From: Methanospirillum hungatei
GTDB taxonomy: Archaea; Halobacteriota; Methanomicrobia; Methanomicrobiales; Methanospirillaceae
Length of the DNA: 5,267 nt
Direction of reading: 5' to 3'
NCBI GenBank assembly: GCA_003251955.1
Contig: QKDV01000124.1
Location: forward strand, 1-5,267
Position numbers and translations under genes: made by a program. Of the stretch, positions 1-5,267 are shown in pieces (positions within the stretch are counted from its first letter, which is position 1; every line of letters begins with the position of its first letter). The notes under the pieces were generated by a model. It did not search any database, was not told the DNA's origin, and worked only from the letters and a program-made list of their open reading frames with translations.

Positions 1-1
1 T

Positions 2-1501
2 TGTCCGACAGGCATCAGGCACCTTGACTATGTCTATATTCCAATCACAGACAAGAAAGGAACTGTAATCCGGCTAATTGAGATCTTCTCAGATATGACC
101 GCAATAAGGTCACTCGTCTCATATCTTGAGCAATCAGTTGAAGTGGTACAAAAGAATATCAGTTCACTGGCAAAAGGAGACACAACATTCAGTATGAAGA
201 TCCTGGATGCTGATGAACATTCTGCAGCAGCCAGGGAGCAGTTTGTAAAGATAGGAGAAGCGGTAGAGACTGCACGCCAGGCTATCACCCGCCTTGTCTC
301 TGATTCTGAAGCGATAGCAAAGGCGGCAATCGCAGGGAATATTAAATTCAGATCAGATGCATCTGTTCATGAAGGAGACTTCCGGGCAGTCATTGAGGGG
401 ATGAACCAGACCCTTGATTCAATTACAGTTCCAGTTCGTGAGTCCATGAAGATCGCCGAGGCATATGCTGATTACAACTTTGCAATGAGATTTGAACAGA
501 CTGTTGACGTCAAAGGTGAGTGGGTACAGTTCAGGGATGCTCTGAATAATATCGGTATCAAGGTATCAGAAGCAGTCTCCCTCATCAACAAGAATTTCTC
601 AGATCTCGCATCGCGTGCAGAACAGGCAACTGCAAGTGTTGAGGAGGTCATTGCCGGGGCACAACAGATTGCTACAAATGCAGGAAAGGTCAGTCAGAAC
701 GCTGATCAGGGAGGAGATGGAATCTCACAGGTGCTTCGGGCAATGGAGGATCTCAATGAGACCGTGGCAGCGGTTTCAAGAAAGGCTGAATCTGTGTCTA
801 TTGCTTCCAACGAAGCCAATGAACTGGCAAAGGGAGGGATTGATCTCGCCCACCGGTCTGAAAAAGCAATGGGTGACATCACCATCTCTACTGAAGAGGT
901 AGACTCCATTGTTTCAGGAATCAACTCAGAGATGGATGAGATCGGAAAGATCGTAAGATTGATATCAGATATTGCGAGCCAGACCAACCTTCTTGCACTC
1001 AATGCAGCCATTGAGGCTGCCCGGGCCGGGGATGCAGGAAGAGGATTTGCAGTGGTTGCTGCGGAGGTCAAATCTCTTGCTCTTGATTCTCGCAAGTCAG
1101 CAGAGACAATAGAAGATCTGATCACAAAACTTCAGGCAAAAGCAAAGCAGGCAACGGAGGCGATGGAGAAGTCAACAACAGCCGTGATGGAGGGAAGCAA
1201 TGCCCTTGAAGAGACAATGACAGCCTTTAACAGGATTGCTGATACCATCGGAGAGATCAACAACAATACTGTCGAAGTGGCCTCTGCATCAGAGGAGCAG
1301 GCTGCGTCGGTTGAGGAGGTGACTGCAAGCATTCAGGAGGTTGCAAACCTGATCCAGAACACCTCACAGGAAGCAGGAGATGCTGCAGCAGCAACAGAGG
1401 AAGCGAGCGCCTCAATCGACGAGATAGGCAGGATTATGACAGGTGTTGTCGGAATCGTTGAGAGTGTATCAGGTGAGATGGCAAAGTTCAAGACTGCCTG
1501 A
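2..1501 (+). CDS. Methyl-accepting chemotaxis protein, 3' part (5' end outside window)
   Basis: Chemoreceptor signalling protein that would control the CheA/CheW kinase complex. The frame is open from position 2 to the TGA at 1499-1501, so 499 residues are visible and the true start lies upstream. The ATG at 95 is internal, because the 31 residues before it (including [16 protein letters not shown] and LIEIFSD) look like the last beta strands of a PAS domain. Next come HAMP-like segments: SSLAKGD, then a repeat with AGNIKFRSD and [16 protein letters not shown], resembling the HAMP_2 type common in methanogen receptors. The signalling hairpin tip is clear at about residues 322-357 ([20 protein letters not shown], then [11 protein letters not shown]). 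Both coiled-coil arms carry SVEEV glutamate pairs typical of methylation sites (about residues 212-218 and 431-440). No membrane segment is visible, so a cytoplasmic receptor is possible, but the missing N-terminus could hold one. The protein ends in KFKTA, without a CheR-binding pentapeptide. Confidence 0.95.
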   Translation, partial: CPTGIRHLDYVYIPITDKKGTVIRLIEIFSDMTAIRSLVSYLEQSVEVVQKNISSLAKGDTTFSMKILDADEHSAAAREQFVKIGEAVETARQAITRLVSDSEAIAKAAIAGNIKFRSDASVHEGDFRAVIEGMNQTLDSITVPVRESMKIAEAYADYNFAMRFEQTVDVKGEWVQFRDALNNIGIKVSEAVSLINKNFSDLASRAEQATASVEEVIAGAQQIATNAGKVSQNADQGGDGISQVLRAMEDLNETVAAVSRKAESVSIASNEANELAKGGIDLAHRSEKAMGDITISTEEVDSIVSGINSEMDEIGKIVRLISDIASQTNLLALNAAIEAARAGDAGRGFAVVAAEVKSLALDSRKSAETIEDLITKLQAKAKQATEAMEKSTTAVMEGSNALEETMTAFNRIADTIGEINNNTVEVASASEEQAASVEEVTASIQEVANLIQNTSQEAGDAAAATEEASASIDEIGRIMTGVVGIVESVSGEMAKFKTA

Positions 1502-1503
1502 TA

Positions 1504-2280
1504 TCATCTGATTTCATCCTCTTTTTTGCATTCAAGAACAACCGGGGCAAGGTTGTATCGTTTTAGGATCACGTTTGCAGTCATTGTATCCTCTTCCAGA
1601 TGGGCCATGACCCTCCTCCTGAAAAACGGGTTCTCCGGGTCATGTACCTGGATCGTGATCACCGGATAGGAGATTCTAACCCCGGTGATATTCTGGTGTG
1701 CCTGCCAGTGCCTCCTGCTATGTTCATTGAGACCATCTTCGATCAGGAGAAACACTTCTTCAGGACACCGGTCAGTACCAAGATCTACAGCATCTGCGAC
1801 ACGGAATAGAGCAGCAAGCAGTGGAGTGCGGACAGATGTTGTCTCTTCCCTGATAGCGGTGAGATCGGTATGGGTATCATGGTACCTGATAATGGTCCCG
1901 AGAAGTGAGAGTTCTGATGCATTGAGAAGGTTTATGACCGTTTGATCACGGTCAAGCATCTCGACTGAAAGGCTGACATGCATACCCCGGTCATAAATTG
2001 AGAGGGGATGAAGGTACCCAAGGTCATGGAGCCATGCAGCAAGGTAGAGAAGAAACCTCTCATCAGGAGAGACCTGTAATCCGGGGCCTGCGATGAGTTT
2101 ATTGATATTGCTGACGAGTGCAAGCGAGTGAACAACACCATGAGACTGAAAAACCGGCAGTCCCCGTGGGATGAACGGGAGAAGACGTGATGCATACTGC
2201 TCAACCTGTTCGATCCGAAAACGCAGCTGTGGATAGGAGGCAAGTGCCTGATATCTTCTTTTCCCGTCAGACTGGTTCAT
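1504..2280 (-). CDS. HD-domain metal-dependent phosphohydrolase
   Basis: Predicted soluble HD-superfamily hydrolase of 258 residues; the substrate is unknown. Counted from the chosen ATG, the metal-binding series is intact: H51 (HGVVHS), H85-D86 (AAWLHDLGY), H101 (GMHVSLS), H134 (IRYHDTH) and D163 (FRVADAVDL). This H-HD-H-H-D pattern is typical of catalytically competent HD domains that hydrolyse phosphoester or nucleotide substrates. The layout (HGVVHS, then LLYLAAWLHDLGY, then ALFRVADAVDL, then a short beta-rich tail with HWQAHQNITGVRISYP) recalls the HD-CE type found next to ATPase modules, but no ATPase is present here. Start choice: the frame extends to a TTG at 2310, abutting the stop of the upstream gene. 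That TTG has no Shine-Dalgarno, whereas the ATG at 2280 is preceded by GAGGT with a rather long 13-nt spacer. It is probably translated from the DUF364 message, and its 3' end faces the MCP gene with a 2-nt gap. Confidence 0.88.
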   Translation of the reverse strand: MNQSDGKRRYQALASYPQLRFRIEQVEQYASRLLPFIPRGLPVFQSHGVVHSLALVSNINKLIAGPGLQVSPDERFLLYLAAWLHDLGYLHPLSIYDRGMHVSLSVEMLDRDQTVINLLNASELSLLGTIIRYHDTHTDLTAIREETTSVRTPLLAALFRVADAVDLGTDRCPEEVFLLIEDGLNEHSRRHWQAHQNITGVRISYPVITIQVHDPENPFFRRRVMAHLEEDTMTANVILKRYNLAPVVLECKKEDEIR

Positions 2281-2310
2281 ACCATCAGGTGCTACCTCGT
2301 AACGATGCAA

Positions 2311-3186
2311 TCAGATCTTTCTGATCAGGATCTTTCTGGCAGATTTTCCAAAGAAGTGGTACCCTGATCCTCCTTGCATAATAGTTGTGAGCAGACTGTC
2401 AGGATCAGTCACAATGTCTCCCCCTATTGCAGTAACCCCCATCTTAAAAAAGATATCAGGGATCATACTTATCGTAGGTCCACCGATGATGACGGGAACC
2501 TCGTTTGGAATGCGATTGAGGAGATCCTCTGTGGTCCCGGTCACCATTGTAGCACCGGTCATCACAACACATCCAGCTTCTGCAAGAACGGCATCCTGCT
2601 CTTCAGGAGGAACAAAGAACGGAAGTTCGTCTTCGCGAAGAGCGTTACGGTTCAGTTCAAATATCCGGTATGCTGCATTGCGCTGTTTGAGCCGGTGAAT
2701 AACAGGCCAGAGTGCTCCAACAACTACCACCGGTCGACTTGGATCGATCTCATCAACAAGATCGAATGCATCCTTATTATCCTCGATATGATAGGTTCCC
2801 TTGGGACAGATCTCAAGGTACCAAGCGGAGAGAGCATTGACTATACTAATAAGAACAGCCCGGACCAGCGGGGCGGGTGAAGATATGTGATGTAAGATCT
2901 TGTCCAGTGATACACCCTGCATGTTTCCGCAGTACGGCATCGCACTTGCCGCTGTTGTACAGCAGACTGCTTCAGGGATGAGATCAACAGGGGTGAAACA
3001 GATTCCTCCATACCCGTTGCTCAGTTTTACTCCGGTGAAGAATACACCAACTACGACTGTTTCAAGCGTGATAGCACTCAAGGGTTCAGGCAGCCTGCCT
3101 TGAAGTAGTGCAACGGTTTCATTCAGGATCTGATCAGGTTCTGGTTTTTTGGTCATGATATCTGCAGGTTCTTTCAGCGATGGCAT
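2311..3186 (-). CDS. DUF4213/DUF364 protein (putative heavy-metal chelation family)
   Basis: Predicted cytoplasmic protein of 291 residues. The N-terminal half matches the DUF4213 (enolase N-terminal-like) pattern, with VVVGVFFTGVKLSNGYGGIC at about 44-63 and a helix carrying LISIVNALSAW at 112-122. The C-terminal half matches DUF364, a Rossmann-like domain: VVVVGALWPVIHRL at 153-166, acidic strand end IFELNRN at 175-181, TGATMVTGTTEDLL at 210-223, GGPTISMIPDIFFKMGVTAI at 235-254 and GGDIVTDPDSLL after it. The first crystal structure of the family, from Desulfitobacterium, led to a proposed role in heavy-metal chelation; the reaction is not established. Cysteines cluster at 63, 75, 76 and 86 in the N-terminal half and might bind metal (inference). 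ATG 3186 gives the full frame; ATG 3156 (11th codon) is an alternative. Neither has a clear Shine-Dalgarno. The HD-domain gene follows immediately downstream, and the methyltransferase diverges from the same promoter region. Confidence 0.9.
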   Translation of the reverse strand: MPSLKEPADIMTKKPEPDQILNETVALLQGRLPEPLSAITLETVVVGVFFTGVKLSNGYGGICFTPVDLIPEAVCCTTAASAMPYCGNMQGVSLDKILHHISSPAPLVRAVLISIVNALSAWYLEICPKGTYHIEDNKDAFDLVDEIDPSRPVVVVGALWPVIHRLKQRNAAYRIFELNRNALREDELPFFVPPEEQDAVLAEAGCVVMTGATMVTGTTEDLLNRIPNEVPVIIGGPTISMIPDIFFKMGVTAIGGDIVTDPDSLLTTIMQGGSGYHFFGKSARKILIRKI

Positions 3187-3270
3187 ACAAACGAGATTTT
3201 ATTTTTGATTTAATTACATTCGTATAATAATCTGCATATCTTATTTAACTATCCTGATTAAAGAATTACC
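3187..3270. promoter_or_regulatory. Divergent promoter region, DUF364 (-) and methyltransferase (+)
   Basis: This AT-rich 84-nt gap separates two divergent start codons, so it must hold both promoters unless one start is wrong. For the methyltransferase, CTTATTTAAC at 3240-3249 is centred about 26 nt before the ATG, the archaeal TATA spacing for a leaderless transcript, and no Shine-Dalgarno precedes that ATG. Read on the minus strand the same block is GTTAAATAAG, which could serve DUF364 with a leader of about 30 nt. Another minus-strand candidate is ATTATTATAC at about 3222-3231. The assignment of boxes is inferred from sequence only. Confidence 0.6.
3247..3257 (-). promoter_or_regulatory. 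TCAGGATWRTY motif, promoter copy
   Basis: The minus strand reads TCAGGATAGTT, directly upstream of and overlapping the TTAAAT box. It matches two copies upstream of the FmdE gene. Relative to the methyltransferase it lies between the TATA-like box and the ATG, so a bound protein could block transcription. Relative to DUF364 it is in the upstream, BRE-like position. It could therefore be an operator, part of the core promoter, or a coincidence. Confidence 0.3.
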
Positions 3271-4113
3271 ATGATTGATGTTACAACAATAGACTGGAAT
3301 GAAGCCTGGAAAAAACCTGAAGAAGGTGAGAAAGGAAAGAAATTATTTATCAGTTGTGCAGACCGGTGGTCTGAAAAAAATAGGTGTGAGAGGTTCAGCA
3401 GGTCGGCAAAAGAAAATAACTGGGAGGCATCCCGTGCACGGATAGAAGGGATGAATATCACCTCCGATTCCCGGGTGCTTGATATCGGTGCAGGACCCGG
3501 GACTCTCACCATCCCCCTGGCAGGTATGGTCAAAGAGGTTACCGCGGTTGAACCTTCCGCAGGGATGCGTGACTGTCTCTCCTCAAATGTTACCGATACA
3601 GGCCTCATGAACGTAACTATAGTTCCGAAGAAATGGGAAGACGTGGATATCAGTGACCTGAAGGCTCCTTATGATATCGTAATTGCATCTTACTCGCTCG
3701 GGTTTCCCGATCTCAGGGAAGGATTGCAGAAGATGGATCAGGTGTCATGCTCCTATGTGTACATCTTCTGGTTCGCAGACATGCTCTCACCCTGGCAAAA
3801 GAATTACGGAGATATCTGGGAAGATCTGTACGGAATACCATTCAAAAAATATCAGAAACCAAATATCATATTCAACCTGCTCCACCAGATGGAAATCTAT
3901 GCAAACGTAGAGATTACAAAGGAGATTCATCAGCAGAAGTTTGTATCACTGGATGAGGCGGTCAGTGATCAGGGAGCAGGTCTCCACCTGAAGACTCCAG
4001 AGCAGTATGCCATCCTCAGGGAGTTTCTTGAGAAGAGACTGCAAGAGCAGGATGGCATGTTCACCATGAGCATAATCTCTCCCAGGGCAAAAATCTGGTG
4101 GAAAAAAGATTAA
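3271..4113 (+). CDS. Class I SAM-dependent methyltransferase
   Basis: Predicted cytoplasmic methyltransferase of 280 residues that would transfer a methyl group from S-adenosylmethionine; the acceptor is unknown. The Rossmann-fold core is clear: motif I VLDIGAGPGTLTIPLA at 69-84 binds SAM, the acidic strand end VTAVEPSAGM at 90-99 (E94) should contact the ribose, KKWEDVD at 120-126 is the usual post-III segment, and YDIVIASYSL at 134-143 is motif IV. The N-terminal helix region (DWNEAWKK, WSEKN) and the C-terminal portion (WFADMLSPWQKNYGDIWEDL, then IHQQKF) probably form the acceptor cap; aromatic residues are frequent there. The start codon is preceded by GAATTACC with no Shine-Dalgarno, and a TATA-like box sits about 26 nt upstream, suggesting a leaderless message. 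It diverges from the DUF364 gene and converges on the FmdE gene. From this context I infer a role in a metal-ligand or cofactor pathway, at low certainty. Confidence 0.9.
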   Translation: MIDVTTIDWNEAWKKPEEGEKGKKLFISCADRWSEKNRCERFSRSAKENNWEASRARIEGMNITSDSRVLDIGAGPGTLTIPLAGMVKEVTAVEPSAGMRDCLSSNVTDTGLMNVTIVPKKWEDVDISDLKAPYDIVIASYSLGFPDLREGLQKMDQVSCSYVYIFWFADMLSPWQKNYGDIWEDLYGIPFKKYQKPNIIFNLLHQMEIYANVEITKEIHQQKFVSLDEAVSDQGAGLHLKTPEQYAILREFLEKRLQEQDGMFTMSIISPRAKIWWKKD

Positions 4114-4133
4114 CAAAGAGGCAATTTCTGATA

Positions 4134-4685
4134 TCAGAGAATCGTATAATACGATCCCTGTGCACAGTTTTTGCAGACCGCTTTCCCATCGATGATAACT
4201 TCTTTACTATCCATAATCCCTTCACCACAGCGGCTACAGGTATCCTTATGGGTTGGAAATCCTGGCATGTCTTCCTTGAGAATAGTAACCTTCACATCCT
4301 GGATAGTGAAGATCTCTTCTTCAGGAGCATTGCAGATCATCTTTGCAACCTCTTTCATATCCGTTGGCTGGTCGGGATTTCTCGGAGTTGCTGCAACACG
4401 AACCGCCTTTCCAGTTGCTGTGTTGATAAAGGTGGCTGCAAACTTTCCGTAATTCATATGCTTGAGTGAGCGATGACCAAGAGACACTCCCGTAATAGCC
4501 TGGATAGCATCGGTTGCACATCGATCTATTTCAACATACACAATGAGATCGTGGGTTTTGGTGAGAGGATCCAGTCCAAGTTCCCGCATGCCTGCTATGG
4601 TCATTCGGGTCCCCATAACAATTCCCGGGCAGATCTCTCCATGAAAATCCTTTGCTTTCTGTAAGAGGATATCAATAGTGCTCAT
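4134..4685 (-). CDS. FmdE-family protein with C-terminal zinc-ribbon motif
   Basis: Stand-alone FmdE-domain protein of 183 residues. FmdE is named from the fmdECB operon of molybdenum formylmethanofuran dehydrogenase, but many family members lie elsewhere and have no proven reaction. Visible family features are the N-terminal FHGEICPGIVMGTRM at 14-28 (H15 and C19 are likely metal ligands), the VEIDRCATDAIQAITGVSLG block at 51-70 with C56, and GHRSLKHMNYGKFAATF at 70-86. The C-terminus adds a four-cysteine ribbon, CSRCGEG at 150-156 and CKNC at 171-174, which should bind zinc. The length suits this FmdE-plus-ribbon architecture. The ATG at 4685 is the only sensible start, because an in-frame TGA lies two codons upstream. 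There is no clear Shine-Dalgarno. The 3' end lies 20 nt from the methyltransferase stop. No formylmethanofuran dehydrogenase subunit genes are next to it in this window. Confidence 0.93.
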   Translation of the reverse strand: MSTIDILLQKAKDFHGEICPGIVMGTRMTIAGMRELGLDPLTKTHDLIVYVEIDRCATDAIQAITGVSLGHRSLKHMNYGKFAATFINTATGKAVRVAATPRNPDQPTDMKEVAKMICNAPEEEIFTIQDVKVTILKEDMPGFPTHKDTCSRCGEGIMDSKEVIIDGKAVCKNCAQGSYYTIL

Positions 4686-4710
4686 ATTTCATTACAACTA
4701 TACTCATTCA

Positions 4711-4762
4711 TTAAGTTAAATTCTTATTATATGACATCCAGAACTCAGGATTATCTTTAAAT
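4711..4762 (-). promoter_or_regulatory. Candidate fmdE promoter region
   Basis: Upstream of the FmdE start the minus strand reads CATATAATAAG (4725-4735), which would place transcription start near 4703 with a short leader. Another candidate is CATTTAAAG (4755-4763), which would give a leader of about 48 nt. TTTAAA is palindromic, so that box could equally fire on the plus strand into the non-coding region. The choice between boxes is inferred, not demonstrated. Confidence 0.45.
4745..4755 (+). promoter_or_regulatory. TCAGGATWRTY motif, fmdE-proximal copy
   Basis: TCAGGATTATC immediately precedes TTTAAAT (4756-4762). This copies the arrangement in the divergent promoter, where TCAGGATAG precedes TTAAAT on the minus strand. 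Here it may be an operator upstream of fmdE or the upstream part of a plus-strand promoter. Confidence 0.3.
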
Positions 4763-4793
4763 GGGGAATACCTGTGAAATCTCCCGGTCTGAA

Positions 4794-4804
4794 TCAGGAT
4801 AATC
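4794..4804 (+). promoter_or_regulatory. TCAGGATWRTY motif, distal copy
   Basis: TCAGGATAATC differs by one base from the copy at 4745-4755 and lies 49 nt from it. Its TCAGGAT also forms a perfect 7-bp inverted repeat with ATCCTGA at 4815-4821 across a 14-nt loop. No TATA-like box follows it, unlike the other two copies. Confidence 0.27.
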
Positions 4805-5030
4805 AATGAGTTGGATCCTGAAGTAAATCTTTTTCATTTTATTACAGCAAAAAATCAAAGTGTTTTTATGATATGGAGAACAACACTTCTGTGCCGGAGT
4901 CAGGAAGGCTGAATCTCTTCCAGGATGGTTCAGTACTTACGGACAACTGGAGATCGGGCATTCATGTAATATGAAACTCCAATTTGGTGGTTGATTGCTT
5001 GTTAGAGTTACATTCTGATAAGTCCAAGCA

Positions 5031-5052
5031 CCATTCTTTCCAGAATGGAAAG
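5031..5052. repeat. Two overlapping, mutually exclusive inverted repeats
   Basis: CCATTCT (5031-5037) pairs perfectly with AGAATGG (5042-5048) around TTCC. CTTTCC (5036-5041) pairs perfectly with GGAAAG (5047-5052) around AGAAT. The two stems share bases, so only one can form at a time. As DNA this could be a protein-binding dyad; as RNA, alternative hairpins. Confidence 0.5.
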
Positions 5053-5073
5053 AGCTCCTTCGGCGATTAGACG

Positions 5074-5096
5074 AGAATCATCCCTTCAGAGATTCT
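5074..5096. repeat. Short inverted repeat
   Basis: AGAATC (5074-5079) pairs perfectly with GATTCT (5091-5096) across an 11-nt loop. On its own a 6-bp dyad is expected by chance, so it is listed only because it is one of four in a row. Confidence 0.3.
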
Positions 5097-5118
5097 TAGA
5101 CAGGACATGCCATTCCAC

Positions 5119-5144
5119 CTGCCTGCACCAGATATTCCAGGCAG
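5119..5144. repeat. Inverted repeat, 7-bp perfect arms
   Basis: CTGCCTG (5119-5125) pairs with CAGGCAG (5138-5144) across a 12-nt loop. The stem is GC-rich and does not extend at either end. It lies between the 5074-5096 and 5177-5210 dyads. Confidence 0.4.
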
Positions 5145-5176
5145 ATGAAGAACAACCACACAAATCCCGCAAGTCA

Positions 5177-5210
5177 CCGGTTTACCCCAAAATCCCTCGG
5201 GGAAAGCCGG
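5177..5210. repeat. Long GC-rich hairpin
   Basis: CCGGTTTACCCC (5177-5188) faces GGGGAAAGCCGG (5199-5210) across a 10-nt loop. It is a 12-position stem with one G-U wobble (5181 with 5206) and one A-A mismatch (5184 with 5203), bounded by solid GC blocks. It is the most stable-looking structure in the window. No T-run follows, so it is not a typical terminator. It may be part of a structured RNA or a mobile-element remnant. Confidence 0.5.
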
Positions 5211-5267
5211 CATTCATCGATCCGATCCAGGGACATGAGAGAGGAGCCGGACGACAATATCTTTGTC

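Larger units (their letters stand above)
4686..5267. other. Long region without a convincing gene
   Basis: After the FmdE start I see no gene that I can support up to the window end. Positions 4686-4870 are AT-rich and hold the fmdE promoter candidates and two TCAGGATWRTY copies. From about 4870 composition becomes more balanced, but all six frames are broken by stops. The longest pieces are a 33-codon frame at 4873-4974 (+) starting MENNTSVPESGRL, a 48-codon frame on the minus strand ending near 5067, and a plus-strand frame open from 5006 to the window edge with its first ATG at 5045. None has a Shine-Dalgarno, a recognisable domain or a plausible promoter spacing. Positions 5031-5210 carry four closely spaced inverted repeats. 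The region may be an untranslated leader of a gene beyond the edge, a structured RNA, or decayed coding sequence. Confidence 0.6.

Noticed and set aside
95..97. ATG as the start of the chemoreceptor
   Set aside because: The frame stays open to the window edge and the preceding residues read as the end of a PAS domain, so the gene begins upstream.
706..1125. 139-codon minus-strand frame
   Set aside because: It is antisense to the conserved MCP signalling hairpin; the Ala/Ser-rich translation is the usual mirror of a coiled-coil gene.
2374..2880. 168-codon plus-strand frame
   Set aside because: It lies entirely antisense to the well-supported DUF364 gene, lacks any recognisable domain, and reads as low-quality protein rich in His, Asn and Cys.
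4873..4974. 33-codon frame MENNTSVPESGRL...
   Set aside because: It has no ribosome binding site, no domain and no neighbours in frame; stop density across the region is about that of random sequence.
5177..5210. Intrinsic terminator
   Set aside because: The hairpin is GC-rich but no T-run follows on either strand and no gene ends nearby.
5067..5213. 48-codon minus-strand frame starting MPAFPEGFWG
   Set aside because: It has no ribosome binding site or recognisable motif and overlaps the hairpins; probably chance.
4686..5267. tRNA, CRISPR array or insertion sequence in the gene-free region
   Set aside because: No T-loop-like motif, no regularly spaced identical repeats, and no recognisable transposase fragment or paired terminal repeats were seen.

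Overview
The window fits the genome of a methanogenic archaeon, most likely a member of Methanomicrobiales such as Methanospirillum. This is inferred from an FmdE-family protein, a DUF4213/DUF364 protein, a methyl-accepting chemotaxis protein (MCP) with HAMP-like repeats, moderate GC content, and AT-rich intergenic promoters with TATA-like boxes and little Shine-Dalgarno sequence. No database search was possible, so the genus is a guess.

Layout. (1) Positions 2-1501 (+): the 3' part of an MCP gene that enters from outside the window. It holds the end of a PAS-type domain, HAMP-like segments and the complete cytoplasmic signalling hairpin. (2) Positions 1504-2280 (-): an HD-domain phosphohydrolase converging on the MCP gene with a 2-nt gap. 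(3) Positions 2311-3186 (-): a DUF4213/DUF364 protein directly upstream of the HD gene and probably co-transcribed with it. (4) Positions 3187-3270: an 84-nt AT-rich divergent promoter region. (5) Positions 3271-4113 (+): a class I S-adenosylmethionine (SAM) dependent methyltransferase. (6) Positions 4134-4685 (-): an FmdE-family protein with a C-terminal four-cysteine zinc-ribbon-like motif, converging on the methyltransferase with a 20-nt gap. (7) Positions 4686-5267: about 580 nt with no convincing gene, containing fmdE promoter candidates, copies of a short motif and a run of inverted repeats.

How the genes may work together. The chemoreceptor looks unrelated to the rest. The DUF364 protein (a family whose first crystal structure suggested heavy-metal chelation), the methyltransferase and the FmdE protein (a family linked to formylmethanofuran dehydrogenase and metal binding) form a plausible metal-handling or metal-ligand neighbourhood, with the HD hydrolase attached by operon structure. 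A shared element, TCAGGATWRTY, occurs in the divergent DUF364/methyltransferase promoter and twice upstream of fmdE. This hints at common control, but the joint function is a hypothesis. The most unusual unexplained DNA is the hairpin-rich stretch at about 5031-5210.
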